Positions 1-9,305 of a DNA stretch of 64,000 bases are shown one piece after another; positions within the stretch are counted from its first letter, which is position 1; each line of letters begins with the position of its first letter. The translations under genes were made by a program, and so were the position numbers. The stretch spans positions 4,037,001 to 4,101,000 of the forward strand of contig NZ_CP043476.1 in NCBI RefSeq assembly GCF_009769165.1, given 5' to 3'. The notes under the pieces are model-generated. The model was not told where the DNA came from. It saw only the letters and a list, made by a program, of their open reading frames with translations, and did not search any database. The stretch is from Xanthomonas hyacinthi (GTDB lineage Bacteria; Pseudomonadota; Gammaproteobacteria; Xanthomonadales; Xanthomonadaceae).

Positions 1-2
1 CC

Positions 3-1067
<1,065 letters not shown>

Positions 1068-1355
1068 GGTATGGCCGCATGCGGCGGCGGGTGCCGTGCC
1101 ATGCGGTTGCTGTGTCGTGTTTGCGAGCGAAGCGAGTGAGCTGCGATGCAGCCGCGGGCTTGCGACGTCATCCGTGAGGGATGATGCAGCAGAGGTTTAG
1201 GGTGGTCTCGAACCCGCTCTGACGCCGAAAGGTTGATGGCTGCGCCAATCGGGGTTGATGGCCCAGGGCCTCCGCGGAGCCGCTGGACGAATTTCCCGGC
1301 AGGTCGGCCATCAGCCCCGACAGGTTGCGACGCCTGCAACTTCATGGCTTCGCTG

Positions 1356-1437
1356 GTCGCGGCTGAAGTCGCTCCCGCACAGGAGCGACGGGAATGCCGG
1401 CTGGATGCACTGTGGGAGGGGATTCAGCCCCGACAGG
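1356..1437. repeat. Degenerate dispersed palindromic repeats in a gene-free gap
   Basis: The 443-base gap 1068-1510 has no convincing gene. It holds two related units. At 1356-1389 GTCGCGGCTGAAGTCGCTCC is followed by an inverted GGAGCGAC. At 1411-1437 GTGGGAGGGGATTCAGCCCC is followed by GACAGG. From memory, such GGGAGCGACTTCAGTCGCGAC-like units are scattered between genes in Xanthomonas and Stenotrophomonas. They may act as REP-like elements; no function is shown here. Confidence 0.5.
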
Positions 1438-1510
1438 ATCCGGCGTTGCAGGTCCATCGTCACTGCAGCGGTCGCGACCGATGCCGCTTCTGCGGCAGGC
1501 GCCAGCTGCC

Positions 1511-1951
1511 TCAGCGCCGCTCCGCCTGCAGGTTGCCGAAGCTTTCCTGGTAGGGCTGCAGCGACGGGATGTCGTGCAGCACCGCGTTCTGCAGGGCGCT
1601 GATCTCCGGCGTGGTCGTGAAGCCGACCGAGCGCATGTTCGGGTCCGGCGCGGCGGTTTCCAGGGTGCGCTGGCGCTGCATCTGCAGCTGCATGAACAAT
1701 TGTTGCAACTGGGTACGCTGCGCCTGCGGCAGCGGCAGTTCGATGTCGTCGATGCGCAGGCTGCCGTCGGGGCCGATCGAGGCGTTGGCGGCCGGTGCGC
1801 GGCGCAGCATCACGGCCATGCTGTCCACCGCCACGCGCGGCTTGCCGCGCTCCGCGCGCGAGGACGACGCTGCACCGTCGCGCGCGCCGCACGCCGCCAG
1901 CAGCAGGCACAGCGCTATCAGGGAAAACCAGGCGGCTAGCGTCTTCTTCAT
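1511..1951 (-). CDS. Putative lipoprotein of unknown function
   Basis: This 146-residue protein begins with a typical lipoprotein signal peptide: MKK, a hydrophobic stretch of about 15 residues, and the lipobox LLAAC with the lipidated Cys at about residue 21. It is therefore expected to be membrane anchored and periplasmic. The mature part contains a Gln-rich helical stretch (LQQLFMQLQMQRQR) that could form a coiled coil. I do not recognise a family. It is the last gene in the minus-strand run starting at 5954 and lies 53 bases after the preceding lipoprotein gene, so it may be the distal member of the YtrA-controlled operon, although a separate promoter cannot be excluded. Confidence 0.7.
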   Translation of the reverse strand: MKKTLAAWFSLIALCLLLAACGARDGAASSSRAERGKPRVAVDSMAVMLRRAPAANASIGPDGSLRIDDIELPLPQAQRTQLQQLFMQLQMQRQRTLETAAPDPNMRSVGFTTTPEISALQNAVLHDIPSLQPYQESFGNLQAERR

Positions 1952-2004
1952 CGGTCGATTCGGAGCAGGAAAGTCCCGGCCATTTTAGGCCGGGTCCGGT
2001 GCAA

Positions 2005-2568
2005 TTACTTGACCGATTTGTCGCAGTCGCTGATGTCGCTGGCGTCGAGGCTGGCATAGGGACGGAACGCCGGCAGCCGCTGCGCCAGCGTGTCCTGCGC
2101 CTGGCGCAACGTCGCCACCTGCGCGCAGATCTTCAGCGCTTCCTGCTTGAGCTTCCCGGCCTGCGCCTCGATGTGCTCGCCGACGTGGTCGGTGTTGCCG
2201 CTGATGACCCCGGCCAGCGCGTCGCCGGCCGCTTTCACGCCCAGCGCGGCGCCTTGCCTGCCGACCTCCAGGCCCTGCATGCCGATCGCGCCGAGTTGCG
2301 CGCGGTAGGCCAGCAGCAGCGCGTGTTGCTCGGCGCCGAGCGCGACCTGCTTGCCATCGATCAGCAGGTCGCCGGCACGGGTGATGGTCGCCGGCGGCTG
2401 GCCGGACACCTTCAAGGTGATGTCGCCGTTGTCGAAGCTCAGGCTGCGCTTGCCGCCGCTGTCCGCGCTGGTGGTCTTGTCCGCCTGCGGCGTGGAAGGG
2501 TGGCAGGCGGCCAGGGCCAACAGGGCGATCAGGGCGATGCCGGCCAACGGCAGGGTACGCTGCTGCAT
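2005..2568 (-). CDS. Lipoprotein resembling the DUF2884 (YggN) family
   Basis: The 187-residue product has a lipoprotein signal ending in LLALAACH, so the Cys at about residue 22 should be lipidated. The mature region opens with a short beta-rich stretch (SLSFDNGDITLKV followed by ITRAGDLLIDGKQVAL) and then a long helical region with Cys residues near the C-terminus (KICAQVATL and ISDCDKSVK). This pattern resembles DUF2884/YggN proteins, whose function is unknown, though the match is from memory. It follows the GSGD-repeat gene by 39 bases on the same strand and is likely cotranscribed with the ABC transporter, suggesting an envelope role. Confidence 0.7.
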   Translation of the reverse strand: MQQRTLPLAGIALIALLALAACHPSTPQADKTTSADSGGKRSLSFDNGDITLKVSGQPPATITRAGDLLIDGKQVALGAEQHALLLAYRAQLGAIGMQGLEVGRQGAALGVKAAGDALAGVISGNTDHVGEHIEAQAGKLKQEALKICAQVATLRQAQDTLAQRLPAFRPYASLDASDISDCDKSVK

Positions 2569-2607
2569 GGGGGTGTCCTCGATCGAAGCGAAGGGGAGCG
2601 CCGCGCG

Positions 2608-3435
2608 TCAGCGCGGCTTGGGCACGTTGACGCTGCCGCGCACGCCGCTGTGGCGGATGTCGCCGCTGCCGACCCGCTCCACATTGAGGTTGCCGCCGAC
2701 GCCGCTGACTTCCAGGTCGCCGGAGCCGATCGATTGCAGCGCCACGCTGCCGGTGACGTCGTGCAGCTGCGCATCGCCGGAGCCGATGCTGCCGATCTGC
2801 ACCCCGCCGCGCACGCCGCGCACGGTCAGGTCGCCGGAGCCGACGGTGCCGATCTTGACCTCGCCGCCGACCTGGCTCGCCTTGACGTCGCCAGAACCCA
2901 GTGTCGGCAGGCTGAGGCTGCCGATATCGCGCAGTTCGATGTCGCCCGACCCGACCGTGGCGCTGACCGCGCCGCGTACGCCGTGCGCATGCAGGTCGCC
3001 GGAGCCGACCGTGGCCTCGAGCGAGGCCACGCCGCCGATGTCGGCATCGCCCGAGCCCAGCCGCAGCTGCAGCGGCAGCGCGCTCGGCACGCTGCCGGCG
3101 AGGTCCAGGTAGGCATAGCGGGTGCCCAGGCTGAAGCCGTGGATCGTGCCATCGTGCTGCAGGGTCACGATCAGCGTGTCGCCGTCGCGGCGCTGGCGCA
3201 CGGTCAGCTCCTTCAGCATGTCCGCATCGGAGGCGCAGGCGCGGCCGCGCAGTTCGAACGCCGCGGCGCTGGCGCCGGCCAGCTTGAGATTGTTCTGCTG
3301 CGCGTCGAACACCACTTTCCTGACCCCGGCCAGGTCCAGTTTCAGGTTGCGCGGCTCGGAATGCCTGCATTCGTCGGCCAGGGCCAGGGCCGGTACCAGC
3401 AGCAGCGCGCACAGCGCGAGGGTCTTGCGCATCAT
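2608..3435 (-). CDS. Secreted DUF2807-type beta-helix protein with eight GSGD repeats
   Basis: The start at 3435 is preceded by a good ribosome site (AAGGAG), so the much longer open frame upstream is not part of this gene. The 275-residue product has a signal peptide (MMRKTLALCALLLVPALALA, cleaved before DECRH) and then a repetitive domain. Eight copies of a unit containing GSGD, spaced about 17-20 residues apart (LGSGDADIGG, VGSGDLHAHG, VGSGDIELRD and so on), are the hallmark of the DUF2807 putative auto-transporter adhesin/head-GIN fold, a right-handed beta-helix. It should be periplasmic or surface exposed. It sits between the ABC permease and two lipoproteins. The molecular function is unknown; export or envelope stress is inferred from context only. 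Confidence 0.82.
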   Translation of the reverse strand: MMRKTLALCALLLVPALALADECRHSEPRNLKLDLAGVRKVVFDAQQNNLKLAGASAAAFELRGRACASDADMLKELTVRQRRDGDTLIVTLQHDGTIHGFSLGTRYAYLDLAGSVPSALPLQLRLGSGDADIGGVASLEATVGSGDLHAHGVRGAVSATVGSGDIELRDIGSLSLPTLGSGDVKASQVGGEVKIGTVGSGDLTVRGVRGGVQIGSIGSGDAQLHDVTGSVALQSIGSGDLEVSGVGGNLNVERVGSGDIRHSGVRGSVNVPKPR

Positions 3436-3494
3436 CGGGAACTCCTTATGGGAAAGAGGGAATCGGAAAAGGGACGGCGATGCGGCGGTGCGGA

Positions 3495-4478
3495 TCAGGC
3501 TTCGTCGCGCCAGCGGCGCAGGTAGATCGCCGCGACGATGAAGGCCACGCCGATCGCCGCGCCGATCCAGATGTCGGCGCTCTGGAAGATGCGCCAGGCG
3601 TCGCTGAGCTGGATCGCGTTGGCCAGGTCCTGCGCGCCGTCGATCTGCACCGGCGGCGCGCTCTCGTTGAGCACCGGCAGCCAGGTGCCGGGCAGCACGC
3701 TCAGCAGGCCGCGGTAGACCACCGTGTACCAGATCAGATTGTGGTTCACATGCAGCATCGGCAGGATGCCCATCATGCTCGCCATCACGCAGCCCAGGAT
3801 CGGGATCAGCACCGCCCACAGGAACGGCTTGGTCCGCGCCCAGGCCGAGCAGAACATCAGCCAGCCGATGGTCGGCAGCGACCACATCACGTAGATCGGC
3901 AGGTTCGACAGCACCCCGCCGATGATGCGCAGCGGATGCGAATGGGTGAACACCGCGCTGCTCTGGGTGACGCCATTGACCGACAGGGTCAGCGCGGTGA
4001 CCAGCCACAGGCCGATGCCGATCAGCAGGCCGATGCCGATCGCCAGCACCGGCGCCAGCAGCAGCGCCCAGGCGGCCTTGGACAACACCGTGCTCAGGTC
4101 CGACAGCGGCAGCGACTTCCAGAACAGCACGCTGCGGTCGCGGCGGTCGTCGTACAGCGCACCCAGCGCGTAGAAGAACACCACGAAGCCCAATACGACG
4201 CAGGCCAGGACCACGCCGGCGAGCATGGTGCCGTCGCCGACCGCACCGATCATCTCGTGCAGTTTCTCCGGGCCGCCGTCGATGTTGAAGCTGTCGCCGC
4301 GGCCGTTGCCGCGACCGGCCACGGTGCCGATCAGCGCGAGCAGCGCGTACAGCATGGTGATCACGCCGCCGGCGATGACCGGCGCCCACAGGAAGCCGCC
4401 GCGGTGTTCCCAGAACTCGCGCTTGAGCAGCCATTTGAAGGTGGACAGCGAAGAGATGGACTTGGCGGGTGCGTTCAT
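3495..4478 (-). CDS. ABC transporter permease of a YtrA-type operon
   Basis: The 327-residue protein has a cytoplasmic N-terminus (MNAPAKSISSLSTFKWLLKRE), about six hydrophobic segments including AGGVITMLYALLALIGTV, VVLACVVLGFVVFFYALGAL and LLAPVLAIGIGLLIGIGLWL, and a final segment before a basic C-terminus. The FWEHRGGFLWAP and DDRRDRSVLFWKSLPLSD loops are typical of ABC-2 permeases. The start codon overlaps the stop of the ATPase gene by four bases (ATGA), so the two are translationally coupled and form one exporter. The substrate cannot be read from the sequence. Confidence 0.85.
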   Translation of the reverse strand: MNAPAKSISSLSTFKWLLKREFWEHRGGFLWAPVIAGGVITMLYALLALIGTVAGRGNGRGDSFNIDGGPEKLHEMIGAVGDGTMLAGVVLACVVLGFVVFFYALGALYDDRRDRSVLFWKSLPLSDLSTVLSKAAWALLLAPVLAIGIGLLIGIGLWLVTALTLSVNGVTQSSAVFTHSHPLRIIGGVLSNLPIYVMWSLPTIGWLMFCSAWARTKPFLWAVLIPILGCVMASMMGILPMLHVNHNLIWYTVVYRGLLSVLPGTWLPVLNESAPPVQIDGAQDLANAIQLSDAWRIFQSADIWIGAAIGVAFIVAAIYLRRWRDEA

Positions 4479-5356
4479 GCGTAGGTCCCCTTCATGATGG
4501 CAACGAACAGATCGGCCAGGCCGGGAGTGCGGGTTTCGCCGAGCGCGACCAGTTGCGCCTGCGGCACGCCGTCGTACAGGAACACGGTCTTGCCGAACGG
4601 CAGGCTGCGTTCGTCGATCGGCTGCAGCGCGCGCGCCGCGTCGATGCGCTCGGCCGGCACCAGCAGTTCGCTGTAGCGCGTGGCCATGTGCTCCATGTCG
4701 GCGCTGAGCACGATGCGGCCGTCGCGGATGAACAGCACGTCGGTGAGGATGTGTTCGATCTCCTCGACCTGGTGGGTGGTGATGATGATGGTCTTCTGTT
4801 CGTCGAAGTAGTCCTCCAGCAGGCGCTGGTAGAACTCCTTGCGGTACAGGATGTCCAGGCCCAGGGTCGGTTCGTCGAGCACCAGCAGGCGCGCGTCGAT
4901 GGCCATCACCAGGGCCAGGTGCAGCTGCACGATCATGCCCTTGGACATCTCGCGCACGCGCAGCTTGGGGGTGAGCTTGGTATTGGCCAGGAAGCGCTCG
5001 CACTTGGCGCGGTCGAAGCGCGGATGCACCCCGGCGACGAAGTCGATCGCCTCGCGCACCCGCATCCAGCGCGGCAGCACCGCCACGTCGGCGATGAAGC
5101 ACACCTCGTTCATCAGTGCGTTGCGCTGCTTGCGCGGGTCCATGCCCAGCACGCGCAGTTCGCCTTCGACCGCGGTCAGGCCGAGCACCGCCTTCAGCGC
5201 GGTGGTCTTGCCGGCGCCGTTGGGGCCGATCAGGCCGACGATGCGGCCCGGTGCGATCGCGAAGGAGGCATCGGCCAGCGCCGGCGTGTGGTTGTAGGTC
5301 TTGCGCAGCGCGCGCGCGGAGACGACGGATTCGGATGCGGCGACAGCGGCAGTCAT
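4475..5356 (-). CDS. ABC transporter ATP-binding protein of the YtrA-type operon
   Basis: This 293-residue ATPase powers the adjacent permease. It carries a Walker A GPNGAGKT at about residue 44, a weakened signature (REMSKGM instead of LSGGQ), Walker B with DEPTLGLD, and the switch His in IITTHQVEE. The C-terminal 80 residues are an extra domain seen in drug and envelope exporters of the ABC-2 class. The gene overlaps the regulator upstream and the permease downstream by four bases each, so all three are expressed as a unit. The departure from LSGGQ is common in YtrB-type ATPases and does not by itself mean inactivity. Confidence 0.88.
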   Translation of the reverse strand: MTAAVAASESVVSARALRKTYNHTPALADASFAIAPGRIVGLIGPNGAGKTTALKAVLGLTAVEGELRVLGMDPRKQRNALMNEVCFIADVAVLPRWMRVREAIDFVAGVHPRFDRAKCERFLANTKLTPKLRVREMSKGMIVQLHLALVMAIDARLLVLDEPTLGLDILYRKEFYQRLLEDYFDEQKTIIITTHQVEEIEHILTDVLFIRDGRIVLSADMEHMATRYSELLVPAERIDAARALQPIDERSLPFGKTVFLYDGVPQAQLVALGETRTPGLADLFVAIMKGTYA

Positions 5357-5715
5357 GGTGTTTTCCCCGGTGGCAACAAGTCTTCCAATGTCAGGCCCAG
5401 GCGCTGGATCCGTTCCAGCACCAAAGGCCACTCTTCGTTGAGAAAGCGGTCGCGCTCGCTGCCGCGCAGCTTCTTGGCCGCTTCCTCGGTCATGAACATG
5501 CCCAGCCCGCGGCGCTTCTCGACCAGGGCCTCGTCGGCCAGTTCCTGGTAGGCGCGCGAGACGGTGATCGGGTTGAGCTGGTATTCGGCGGCGACCTGGC
5601 GCACCGAGGGCAGCGCGTCGCCGGGCTTGATGATGCCGTCCAGCATCATCGCGATCACGCGATCCTTCAGCTGGCGGTAGATCGGAGCGCCATCGCTCCA
5701 TTGAATATCGCTCAT
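5353..5715 (-). CDS. GntR-family (YtrA subfamily) transcriptional regulator
   Basis: The 120-residue protein has the N-terminal winged helix of GntR regulators: PIYRQLKDRVIAMMLDG, then PGDALPSVRQVAAEYQLN and PITVSRAYQELADEALVEKRRG. After this only about 45 residues follow, the short helical dimerisation tail that defines the YtrA subfamily rather than FadR, HutC or MocR types. It overlaps the ATPase start by four bases. A palindrome of the expected YtrA form lies in front of the operon at 5978-6001, so autorepression relieved by a ligand or by envelope stress is the most likely mode. The ligand is unknown. Confidence 0.9.
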   Translation of the reverse strand: MSDIQWSDGAPIYRQLKDRVIAMMLDGIIKPGDALPSVRQVAAEYQLNPITVSRAYQELADEALVEKRRGLGMFMTEEAAKKLRGSERDRFLNEEWPLVLERIQRLGLTLEDLLPPGKTP

Positions 5716-5717
5716 GG

Positions 5718-5954
5718 TCAGCTCCGTGGGCGCAGCGGATGCGCGAAGGAGAAATAGGGCATCGACAGCGATGCACGCATCCGCCGCACCGGCGCGGGCG
5801 CGGCGGGAGGGGCGTGGCTGTCTTCCTGCGGCGCGCTGGCGCCATAATCGGGCGACCGTCCCTGGCTGCCTTGGGCGCCGACCCAACTCCCCGAGAGCAG
5901 GGCGCCGACGATGACCAGGGCCGGAAGGCTGCGCTGCATGCGTTGGAGGTTCAT
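5718..5954 (-). CDS. Small putative secreted protein heading the YtrA operon
   Basis: The 78-residue open frame starts with MNLQRMQRSLPALVIVGALLSGSWVGAQG, a plausible signal peptide with a cleavage site near residue 28, followed by a Pro/Ala-rich stretch and a basic end. It lies two bases before the regulator gene and 23 bases after the palindromic operator, so if translated it is the first gene of the operon. I recognise no family. The alternative is that this is simply the leader of the regulator mRNA; the signal-like N-terminus and tight spacing favour a real gene, with moderate certainty. Confidence 0.5.
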   Translation of the reverse strand: MNLQRMQRSLPALVIVGALLSGSWVGAQGSQGRSPDYGASAPQEDSHAPPAAPAPVRRMRASLSMPYFSFAHPLRPRS

Positions 5955-5977
5955 CGTTTGCCCTGCTCTGGATGATT

Positions 5978-6001
5978 GGTGTTGTATTTAACTATAACAC
6001 C
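5978..6001 (-). promoter_or_regulatory. Palindromic operator for the YtrA-like regulator
   Basis: The 24-base stretch is an inverted repeat with arms GGTGTTGTA and TATAACACC, matching at eight of nine positions around a T/A-rich centre. It fits the form GGTG-N16-CACC exactly. From memory, a YtrA-type regulator of Xanthomonas citri was reported to bind that form. It ends 24 bases upstream of the first start codon (5954) and its AT-rich centre could overlap a -10 region, so binding should block transcription. Confidence 0.75.
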
Positions 6002-6083
6002 GTCACACGTCATGTCAACACGATGATCGACCCAACGGATGGCCTGGCGCCTCCGCGTTTCCCTTTCTTCTTACGGTGCCCCG

Positions 6084-6650
6084 ATGAAACTATCCAAGCG
6101 TTTGTTTTTCCTCGCGATCCTGGCCGCTGCCGGCACCGTCGGCAGTGCCTGGGCGGCCTCGCTGCTGGACCAGGACTACCGTCCGCTGGCCGGCAAGGAC
6201 AAGGTGAACCTGAACAAGACCTACGGCGGCAAGGTCTTGCTGGTGGTCAATACCGCCAGCAAGTGCGGCTTCACCCCGCAGTACGACGGCCTGGAACAGC
6301 TGCAGCAGCACTACGCCGCGCAGGGCTTCAGCGTGCTCGGCTTCCCGTCCAACGACTTCAAGGGCCAGGAGCCCGGATCGGAGAAGCAGATCCAGGAATT
6401 CTGCACGCTGACCTACGGGGTCAAGTTCCCGATGTTCGAGAAGGTGCATGTGCTCGGCGCCGAGGCGACGCCGCTGTACAAGCAGTTGACCCAGGCCACC
6501 GGCGTGGCGCCGGGCTGGAACTTCCACAAGTATCTGATCGCGCGCGACGGACGCGTGGTCGCGCAGTTCCCCAGCAAGATCGCGCCGGACGATCCGGCCC
6601 TGCGTGCGGCCATCGAACGCGAACTGAAAGCGCAGCCGGGATCACATTGA
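6084..6650 (+). CDS. Exported glutathione peroxidase-family thiol peroxidase (Cys type)
   Basis: The 188-residue protein reduces peroxides with thiols, probably thioredoxin in bacteria. An N-terminal signal peptide (MKLSKRLFFLAILAAAG, likely cleaved after SAWA) suggests a periplasmic form, unlike cytosolic BtuE. The active-site motif NTASKCGFTPQY places the peroxidatic residue at Cys61, so it is not a selenoprotein. The catalytic Gln is in GQEPG (about residue 95) and the Trp-Asn pair in WNFHKYL. Cys107 in EFCTLTYG could be the resolving cysteine. The usual Cys of the FPCN motif is Ser. I chose the ATG at 6084 because it gives a clean signal peptide. It is transcribed divergently from the YtrA operon. 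Confidence 0.9.
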   Translation: MKLSKRLFFLAILAAAGTVGSAWAASLLDQDYRPLAGKDKVNLNKTYGGKVLLVVNTASKCGFTPQYDGLEQLQQHYAAQGFSVLGFPSNDFKGQEPGSEKQIQEFCTLTYGVKFPMFEKVHVLGAEATPLYKQLTQATGVAPGWNFHKYLIARDGRVVAQFPSKIAPDDPALRAAIERELKAQPGSH

Positions 6651-6737
6651 ATCCGGGTCGATATCGTTGCCGCGCATGCGACAATGCGGCTTCTGCGCCA
6701 TCGCGGCGCCTCTAGTTCACTTCCAGGAAAGTAGCGA

Positions 6738-7694
6738 ATGAAGATGGGAATGCGCGGCGTTGCGGCGTCGCTGTTGATGGGGATGGCGGTGGTGGCCGCT
6801 GGCGCGTTCGCACAGGCACCGGCGGCGCCGGCGGCGGCCAAGCCGGCGGCACTGGGCAGCGAGAAGCAGAAGGTCAGCTATGCGATCGGCATGGATGTGG
6901 CGCGCTCGTTCGAGCCGATTGCCCAGGACATCGATCTGGACGCCATGCAGCGCGCGATCGAGAATGCGTTCAAGGGCGGCAAGCCTTTGCTGTCCGACGA
7001 GCAGGCGCAGGCCACCGACAGCGCATTGCGCACGCAGATGGCCGCGCGCAGCGGGCAGACGCTGCCGGGCATGGCGCCGGGCAGTCAGCCGCCGCCGGTA
7101 TCCAGGCAGAACGTGGGCCTGATGCTCGGCGACCGCGCGGTCGGCCCGTCGCTGGCGCGGATCCAGAACGAGATCGATCTGGCCACCTTGATGGCTGCGG
7201 TGCGCACCGTGTTCGCCAAGGGCGACACCGCGATGACCCAGGAGCAGGCGAGCGCCACGCTGCAGGCGTTCAGCGCGTCCAAGCAGGCCGCCGCGGCCAC
7301 CGAGAACCGCGAGAAGGGCAACGCCTTCCTGGCCCAGAACAAGACCCGGAAGGGCGTGGTCGGCACGCCGTCGGGCCTGCAGTACATGGTGCTGCGCCAG
7401 GGCAGCGGCGAGCGGCCGATGCCGACCAGCAAGGTGCGGGTGAACTACGAGGGCAAGCTGCTCAACGGCGAGGTGTTCGACAGCTCGTACAAGACCGGCC
7501 AGCCGGCCGAGTTCTTGCTCAGCCAGGTAGTCCCGGGCTGGAGCGAGGGCGTGGCGCTGATGCCGGTCGGTGCCAAATACCGTTTCTGGATTCCGTCGAA
7601 CCTGGGCTACGGACCGCGGGGCACGCCGGGCGGCCCGATCGGCCCGGATGCCATGTTGACCTTCGACGTGGAACTGCTGGGCATCCTTCAATAA
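6738..7694 (+). CDS. FKBP-type peptidyl-prolyl cis-trans isomerase with two N-terminal dimerisation domains
   Basis: The 318-residue protein starts with a signal peptide ending near GAFAQ and should fold proteins in the periplasm, like Mip/FkpA. The C-terminal 110 residues form the FKBP domain (VRVNYEGKLLNGEVFDSSY, VVPGWSEGVALMPVG, GYGPRG and FDVELLGI). Before it lie two FKBP_N-like helical units, about residues 43-105 (KVSYAIGMDVARSFE onward) and 121-190 (NVGLMLGDRAVGPSL onward). Each ends in a similar helix (LSDEQAQAT and MTQEQASAT), so the unit appears tandemly duplicated. It lies 15 bases upstream of ugd; coexpression is possible but no functional link is obvious. Confidence 0.9.
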   Translation: MKMGMRGVAASLLMGMAVVAAGAFAQAPAAPAAAKPAALGSEKQKVSYAIGMDVARSFEPIAQDIDLDAMQRAIENAFKGGKPLLSDEQAQATDSALRTQMAARSGQTLPGMAPGSQPPPVSRQNVGLMLGDRAVGPSLARIQNEIDLATLMAAVRTVFAKGDTAMTQEQASATLQAFSASKQAAAATENREKGNAFLAQNKTRKGVVGTPSGLQYMVLRQGSGERPMPTSKVRVNYEGKLLNGEVFDSSYKTGQPAEFLLSQVVPGWSEGVALMPVGAKYRFWIPSNLGYGPRGTPGGPIGPDAMLTFDVELLGILQ

Positions 7695-7709
7695 CCGAAA
7701 GGAGATTAC

Positions 7710-9053
7710 ATGCGCGTCGCGATATTCGGCACCGGCTACGTCGGGCTTGTCACCGGAACCTGTCTGGCCGAGGTAGGCCATCACGTGGTATGCGTGGACA
7801 TCGACCAAGCCAAAGTGGATGGGCTCAACAAGGGCGTGGTCCCGATCTACGAGCCTGGCCTCTCGCCGATGGTCAAGGCCAATCACGCCGCACGCAGGCT
7901 GTTCTTCACCACCGATGCGGCCAGCGCCATCGCGCATGGAGATATCGTGTTCATCGCCGTCGGCACGCCGCCGGACGAGGACGGCAGCGCCGATCTGCAG
8001 TACGTGCTGGCGGTGGCCCGCACCATCGGCCAGCACATCCACGGCCCGACCGTGGTGGTCAACAAGTCGACGGTGCCGGTCGGGACCGCCGACAAGGTGC
8101 GTGCGGCGATCGCCGCCGAGCTGGACAAGCGCGGCGAGACCATCGAGTTCGACGTGGTGTCCAATCCGGAATTCCTGAAGGAAGGCGACGCGGTCGCCGA
8201 CTGCATGCGTCCGGACCGCATCGTGATCGGCAGCAGCAAGCCGGGCACCGCCGCGCGCCTGCGCCGGCTGTACGCGCCGTTCAACCGCAACCACGACCGC
8301 ATCGTGGAGATGGACGTGCGTTCGGCCGAACTGACCAAGTACGCGGCCAACGCGATGCTGGCGACCAAGATCAGTTTCATGAACGAGATCGCCAACATCG
8401 CCGAGCGGGTCGGCGCCGACGTGGAGAAGGTGCGCCAGGGCATCGGCTCGGATCCGCGCATCGGCTGGCACTTCATCTATCCGGGCGCCGGTTACGGCGG
8501 CTCGTGCTTCCCCAAGGACGTGCAGGCGCTGGCGCGCACCGCGCAGCAGTACGGCCACGAGGCCAAGCTGCTGGATGCGGTGGAAGCGGTCAACGAGGCG
8601 CAGAAGGGCCACCTGTACGCGCTGATCCAGCGCCACTACGGCGGCGCCAGCGTGGCCGGCAAGACCTTCGCGGTGTGGGGCCTGGCGTTCAAGCCCAATA
8701 CCGACGACATGCGCGCCGCGTCCAGCCGCCGTTTGCTGGCGCAGCTGTGGGAGGCCGGGGCGACGGTGCGTGCCTACGATCCGGAAGCCACCGAGGAAGC
8801 CAGGCGCATCTTCGGCGAACGCGACGACCTGAGCTTCTGCGAGGATGCCTTCGCGGCGCTGGAAGGCGCCGATGCGCTGGTCGTGGTCACCGAATGGAAG
8901 CAGTTCCGCAGCCCGGATTTCACCCGGATCAAGGAACTGCTCGGCGACGCGGTGGTGTTCGACGGCCGCAATCTCTACGATCCCCAGGAAATCGAGACCT
9001 TCGGCCTGGCTTACTATGGCATCGGCCGCGGGCGTTCGATCAGTGAAGCATGA
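7710..9053 (+). CDS. ugd: UDP-glucose 6-dehydrogenase
   Basis: This cytosolic enzyme oxidises UDP-glucose to UDP-glucuronate with two NAD+, supplying glucuronate for exopolysaccharide (xanthan in Xanthomonas) and other glycans. The 447-residue length is typical. The Rossmann motif [10 protein letters not shown] is at residues 7-16, the conserved [12 protein letters not shown] and [11 protein letters not shown] follow, and the catalytic Cys266 sits in [13 protein letters not shown]. The C-terminal UDP-binding domain includes [14 protein letters not shown] ribosome site (AAAGGAG) precedes the ATG. The 3' end overlaps the slyX start by 11 bases. Confidence 0.97.
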   Translation: MRVAIFGTGYVGLVTGTCLAEVGHHVVCVDIDQAKVDGLNKGVVPIYEPGLSPMVKANHAARRLFFTTDAASAIAHGDIVFIAVGTPPDEDGSADLQYVLAVARTIGQHIHGPTVVVNKSTVPVGTADKVRAAIAAELDKRGETIEFDVVSNPEFLKEGDAVADCMRPDRIVIGSSKPGTAARLRRLYAPFNRNHDRIVEMDVRSAELTKYAANAMLATKISFMNEIANIAERVGADVEKVRQGIGSDPRIGWHFIYPGAGYGGSCFPKDVQALARTAQQYGHEAKLLDAVEAVNEAQKGHLYALIQRHYGGASVAGKTFAVWGLAFKPNTDDMRAASSRRLLAQLWEAGATVRAYDPEATEEARRIFGERDDLSFCEDAFAALEGADALVVVTEWKQFRSPDFTRIKELLGDAVVFDGRNLYDPQEIETFGLAYYGIGRGRSISEA

Positions 9054-9279
9054 CTTCTCCACCCAGGATCGATTGCTGGAGAACCGGTTGATCGAGCTGG
9101 AGACGCGCCTGTCCTTCCAGGAACAGGCGCTGTCCGAGGTGAGCGATGCGTTGGCCGAGGCGCGCGCCGAAAGCCAGCGCAATGCCGTGCTGCTGCGCCA
9201 CCTGCTCGAAGACCTGGGCAAGGTGCGCAGCACGCTGTATGCCGATCCGGCCGACGAACCGCCCCCTCCGCATTATTGA
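9043..9279 (+). CDS. slyX: SlyX-family small coiled-coil protein
   Basis: The 78-residue product begins at a GTG inside the last codons of ugd; no later in-frame ATG would keep the conserved region. The sequence [19 protein letters not shown] followed by [19 protein letters not shown] is the SlyX signature: a short, nearly all-helical heptad-repeat protein with a Pro-rich, PPHY-type C-terminus. SlyX function is unknown despite its wide distribution. The overlap with ugd implies cotranscription and translational coupling. Confidence 0.85.
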   Translation: MKHDFSTQDRLLENRLIELETRLSFQEQALSEVSDALAEARAESQRNAVLLRHLLEDLGKVRSTLYADPADEPPPPHY

Positions 9280-9305
9280 TATAGAACTGATCCGATCCTG
9301 CCACG

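Noticed and set aside
6717..9233. An 838-codon minus-strand frame across the FKBP and ugd genes
   Set aside because: Same cause: it mirrors two well-supported plus-strand genes and has a composition unlike real proteins.
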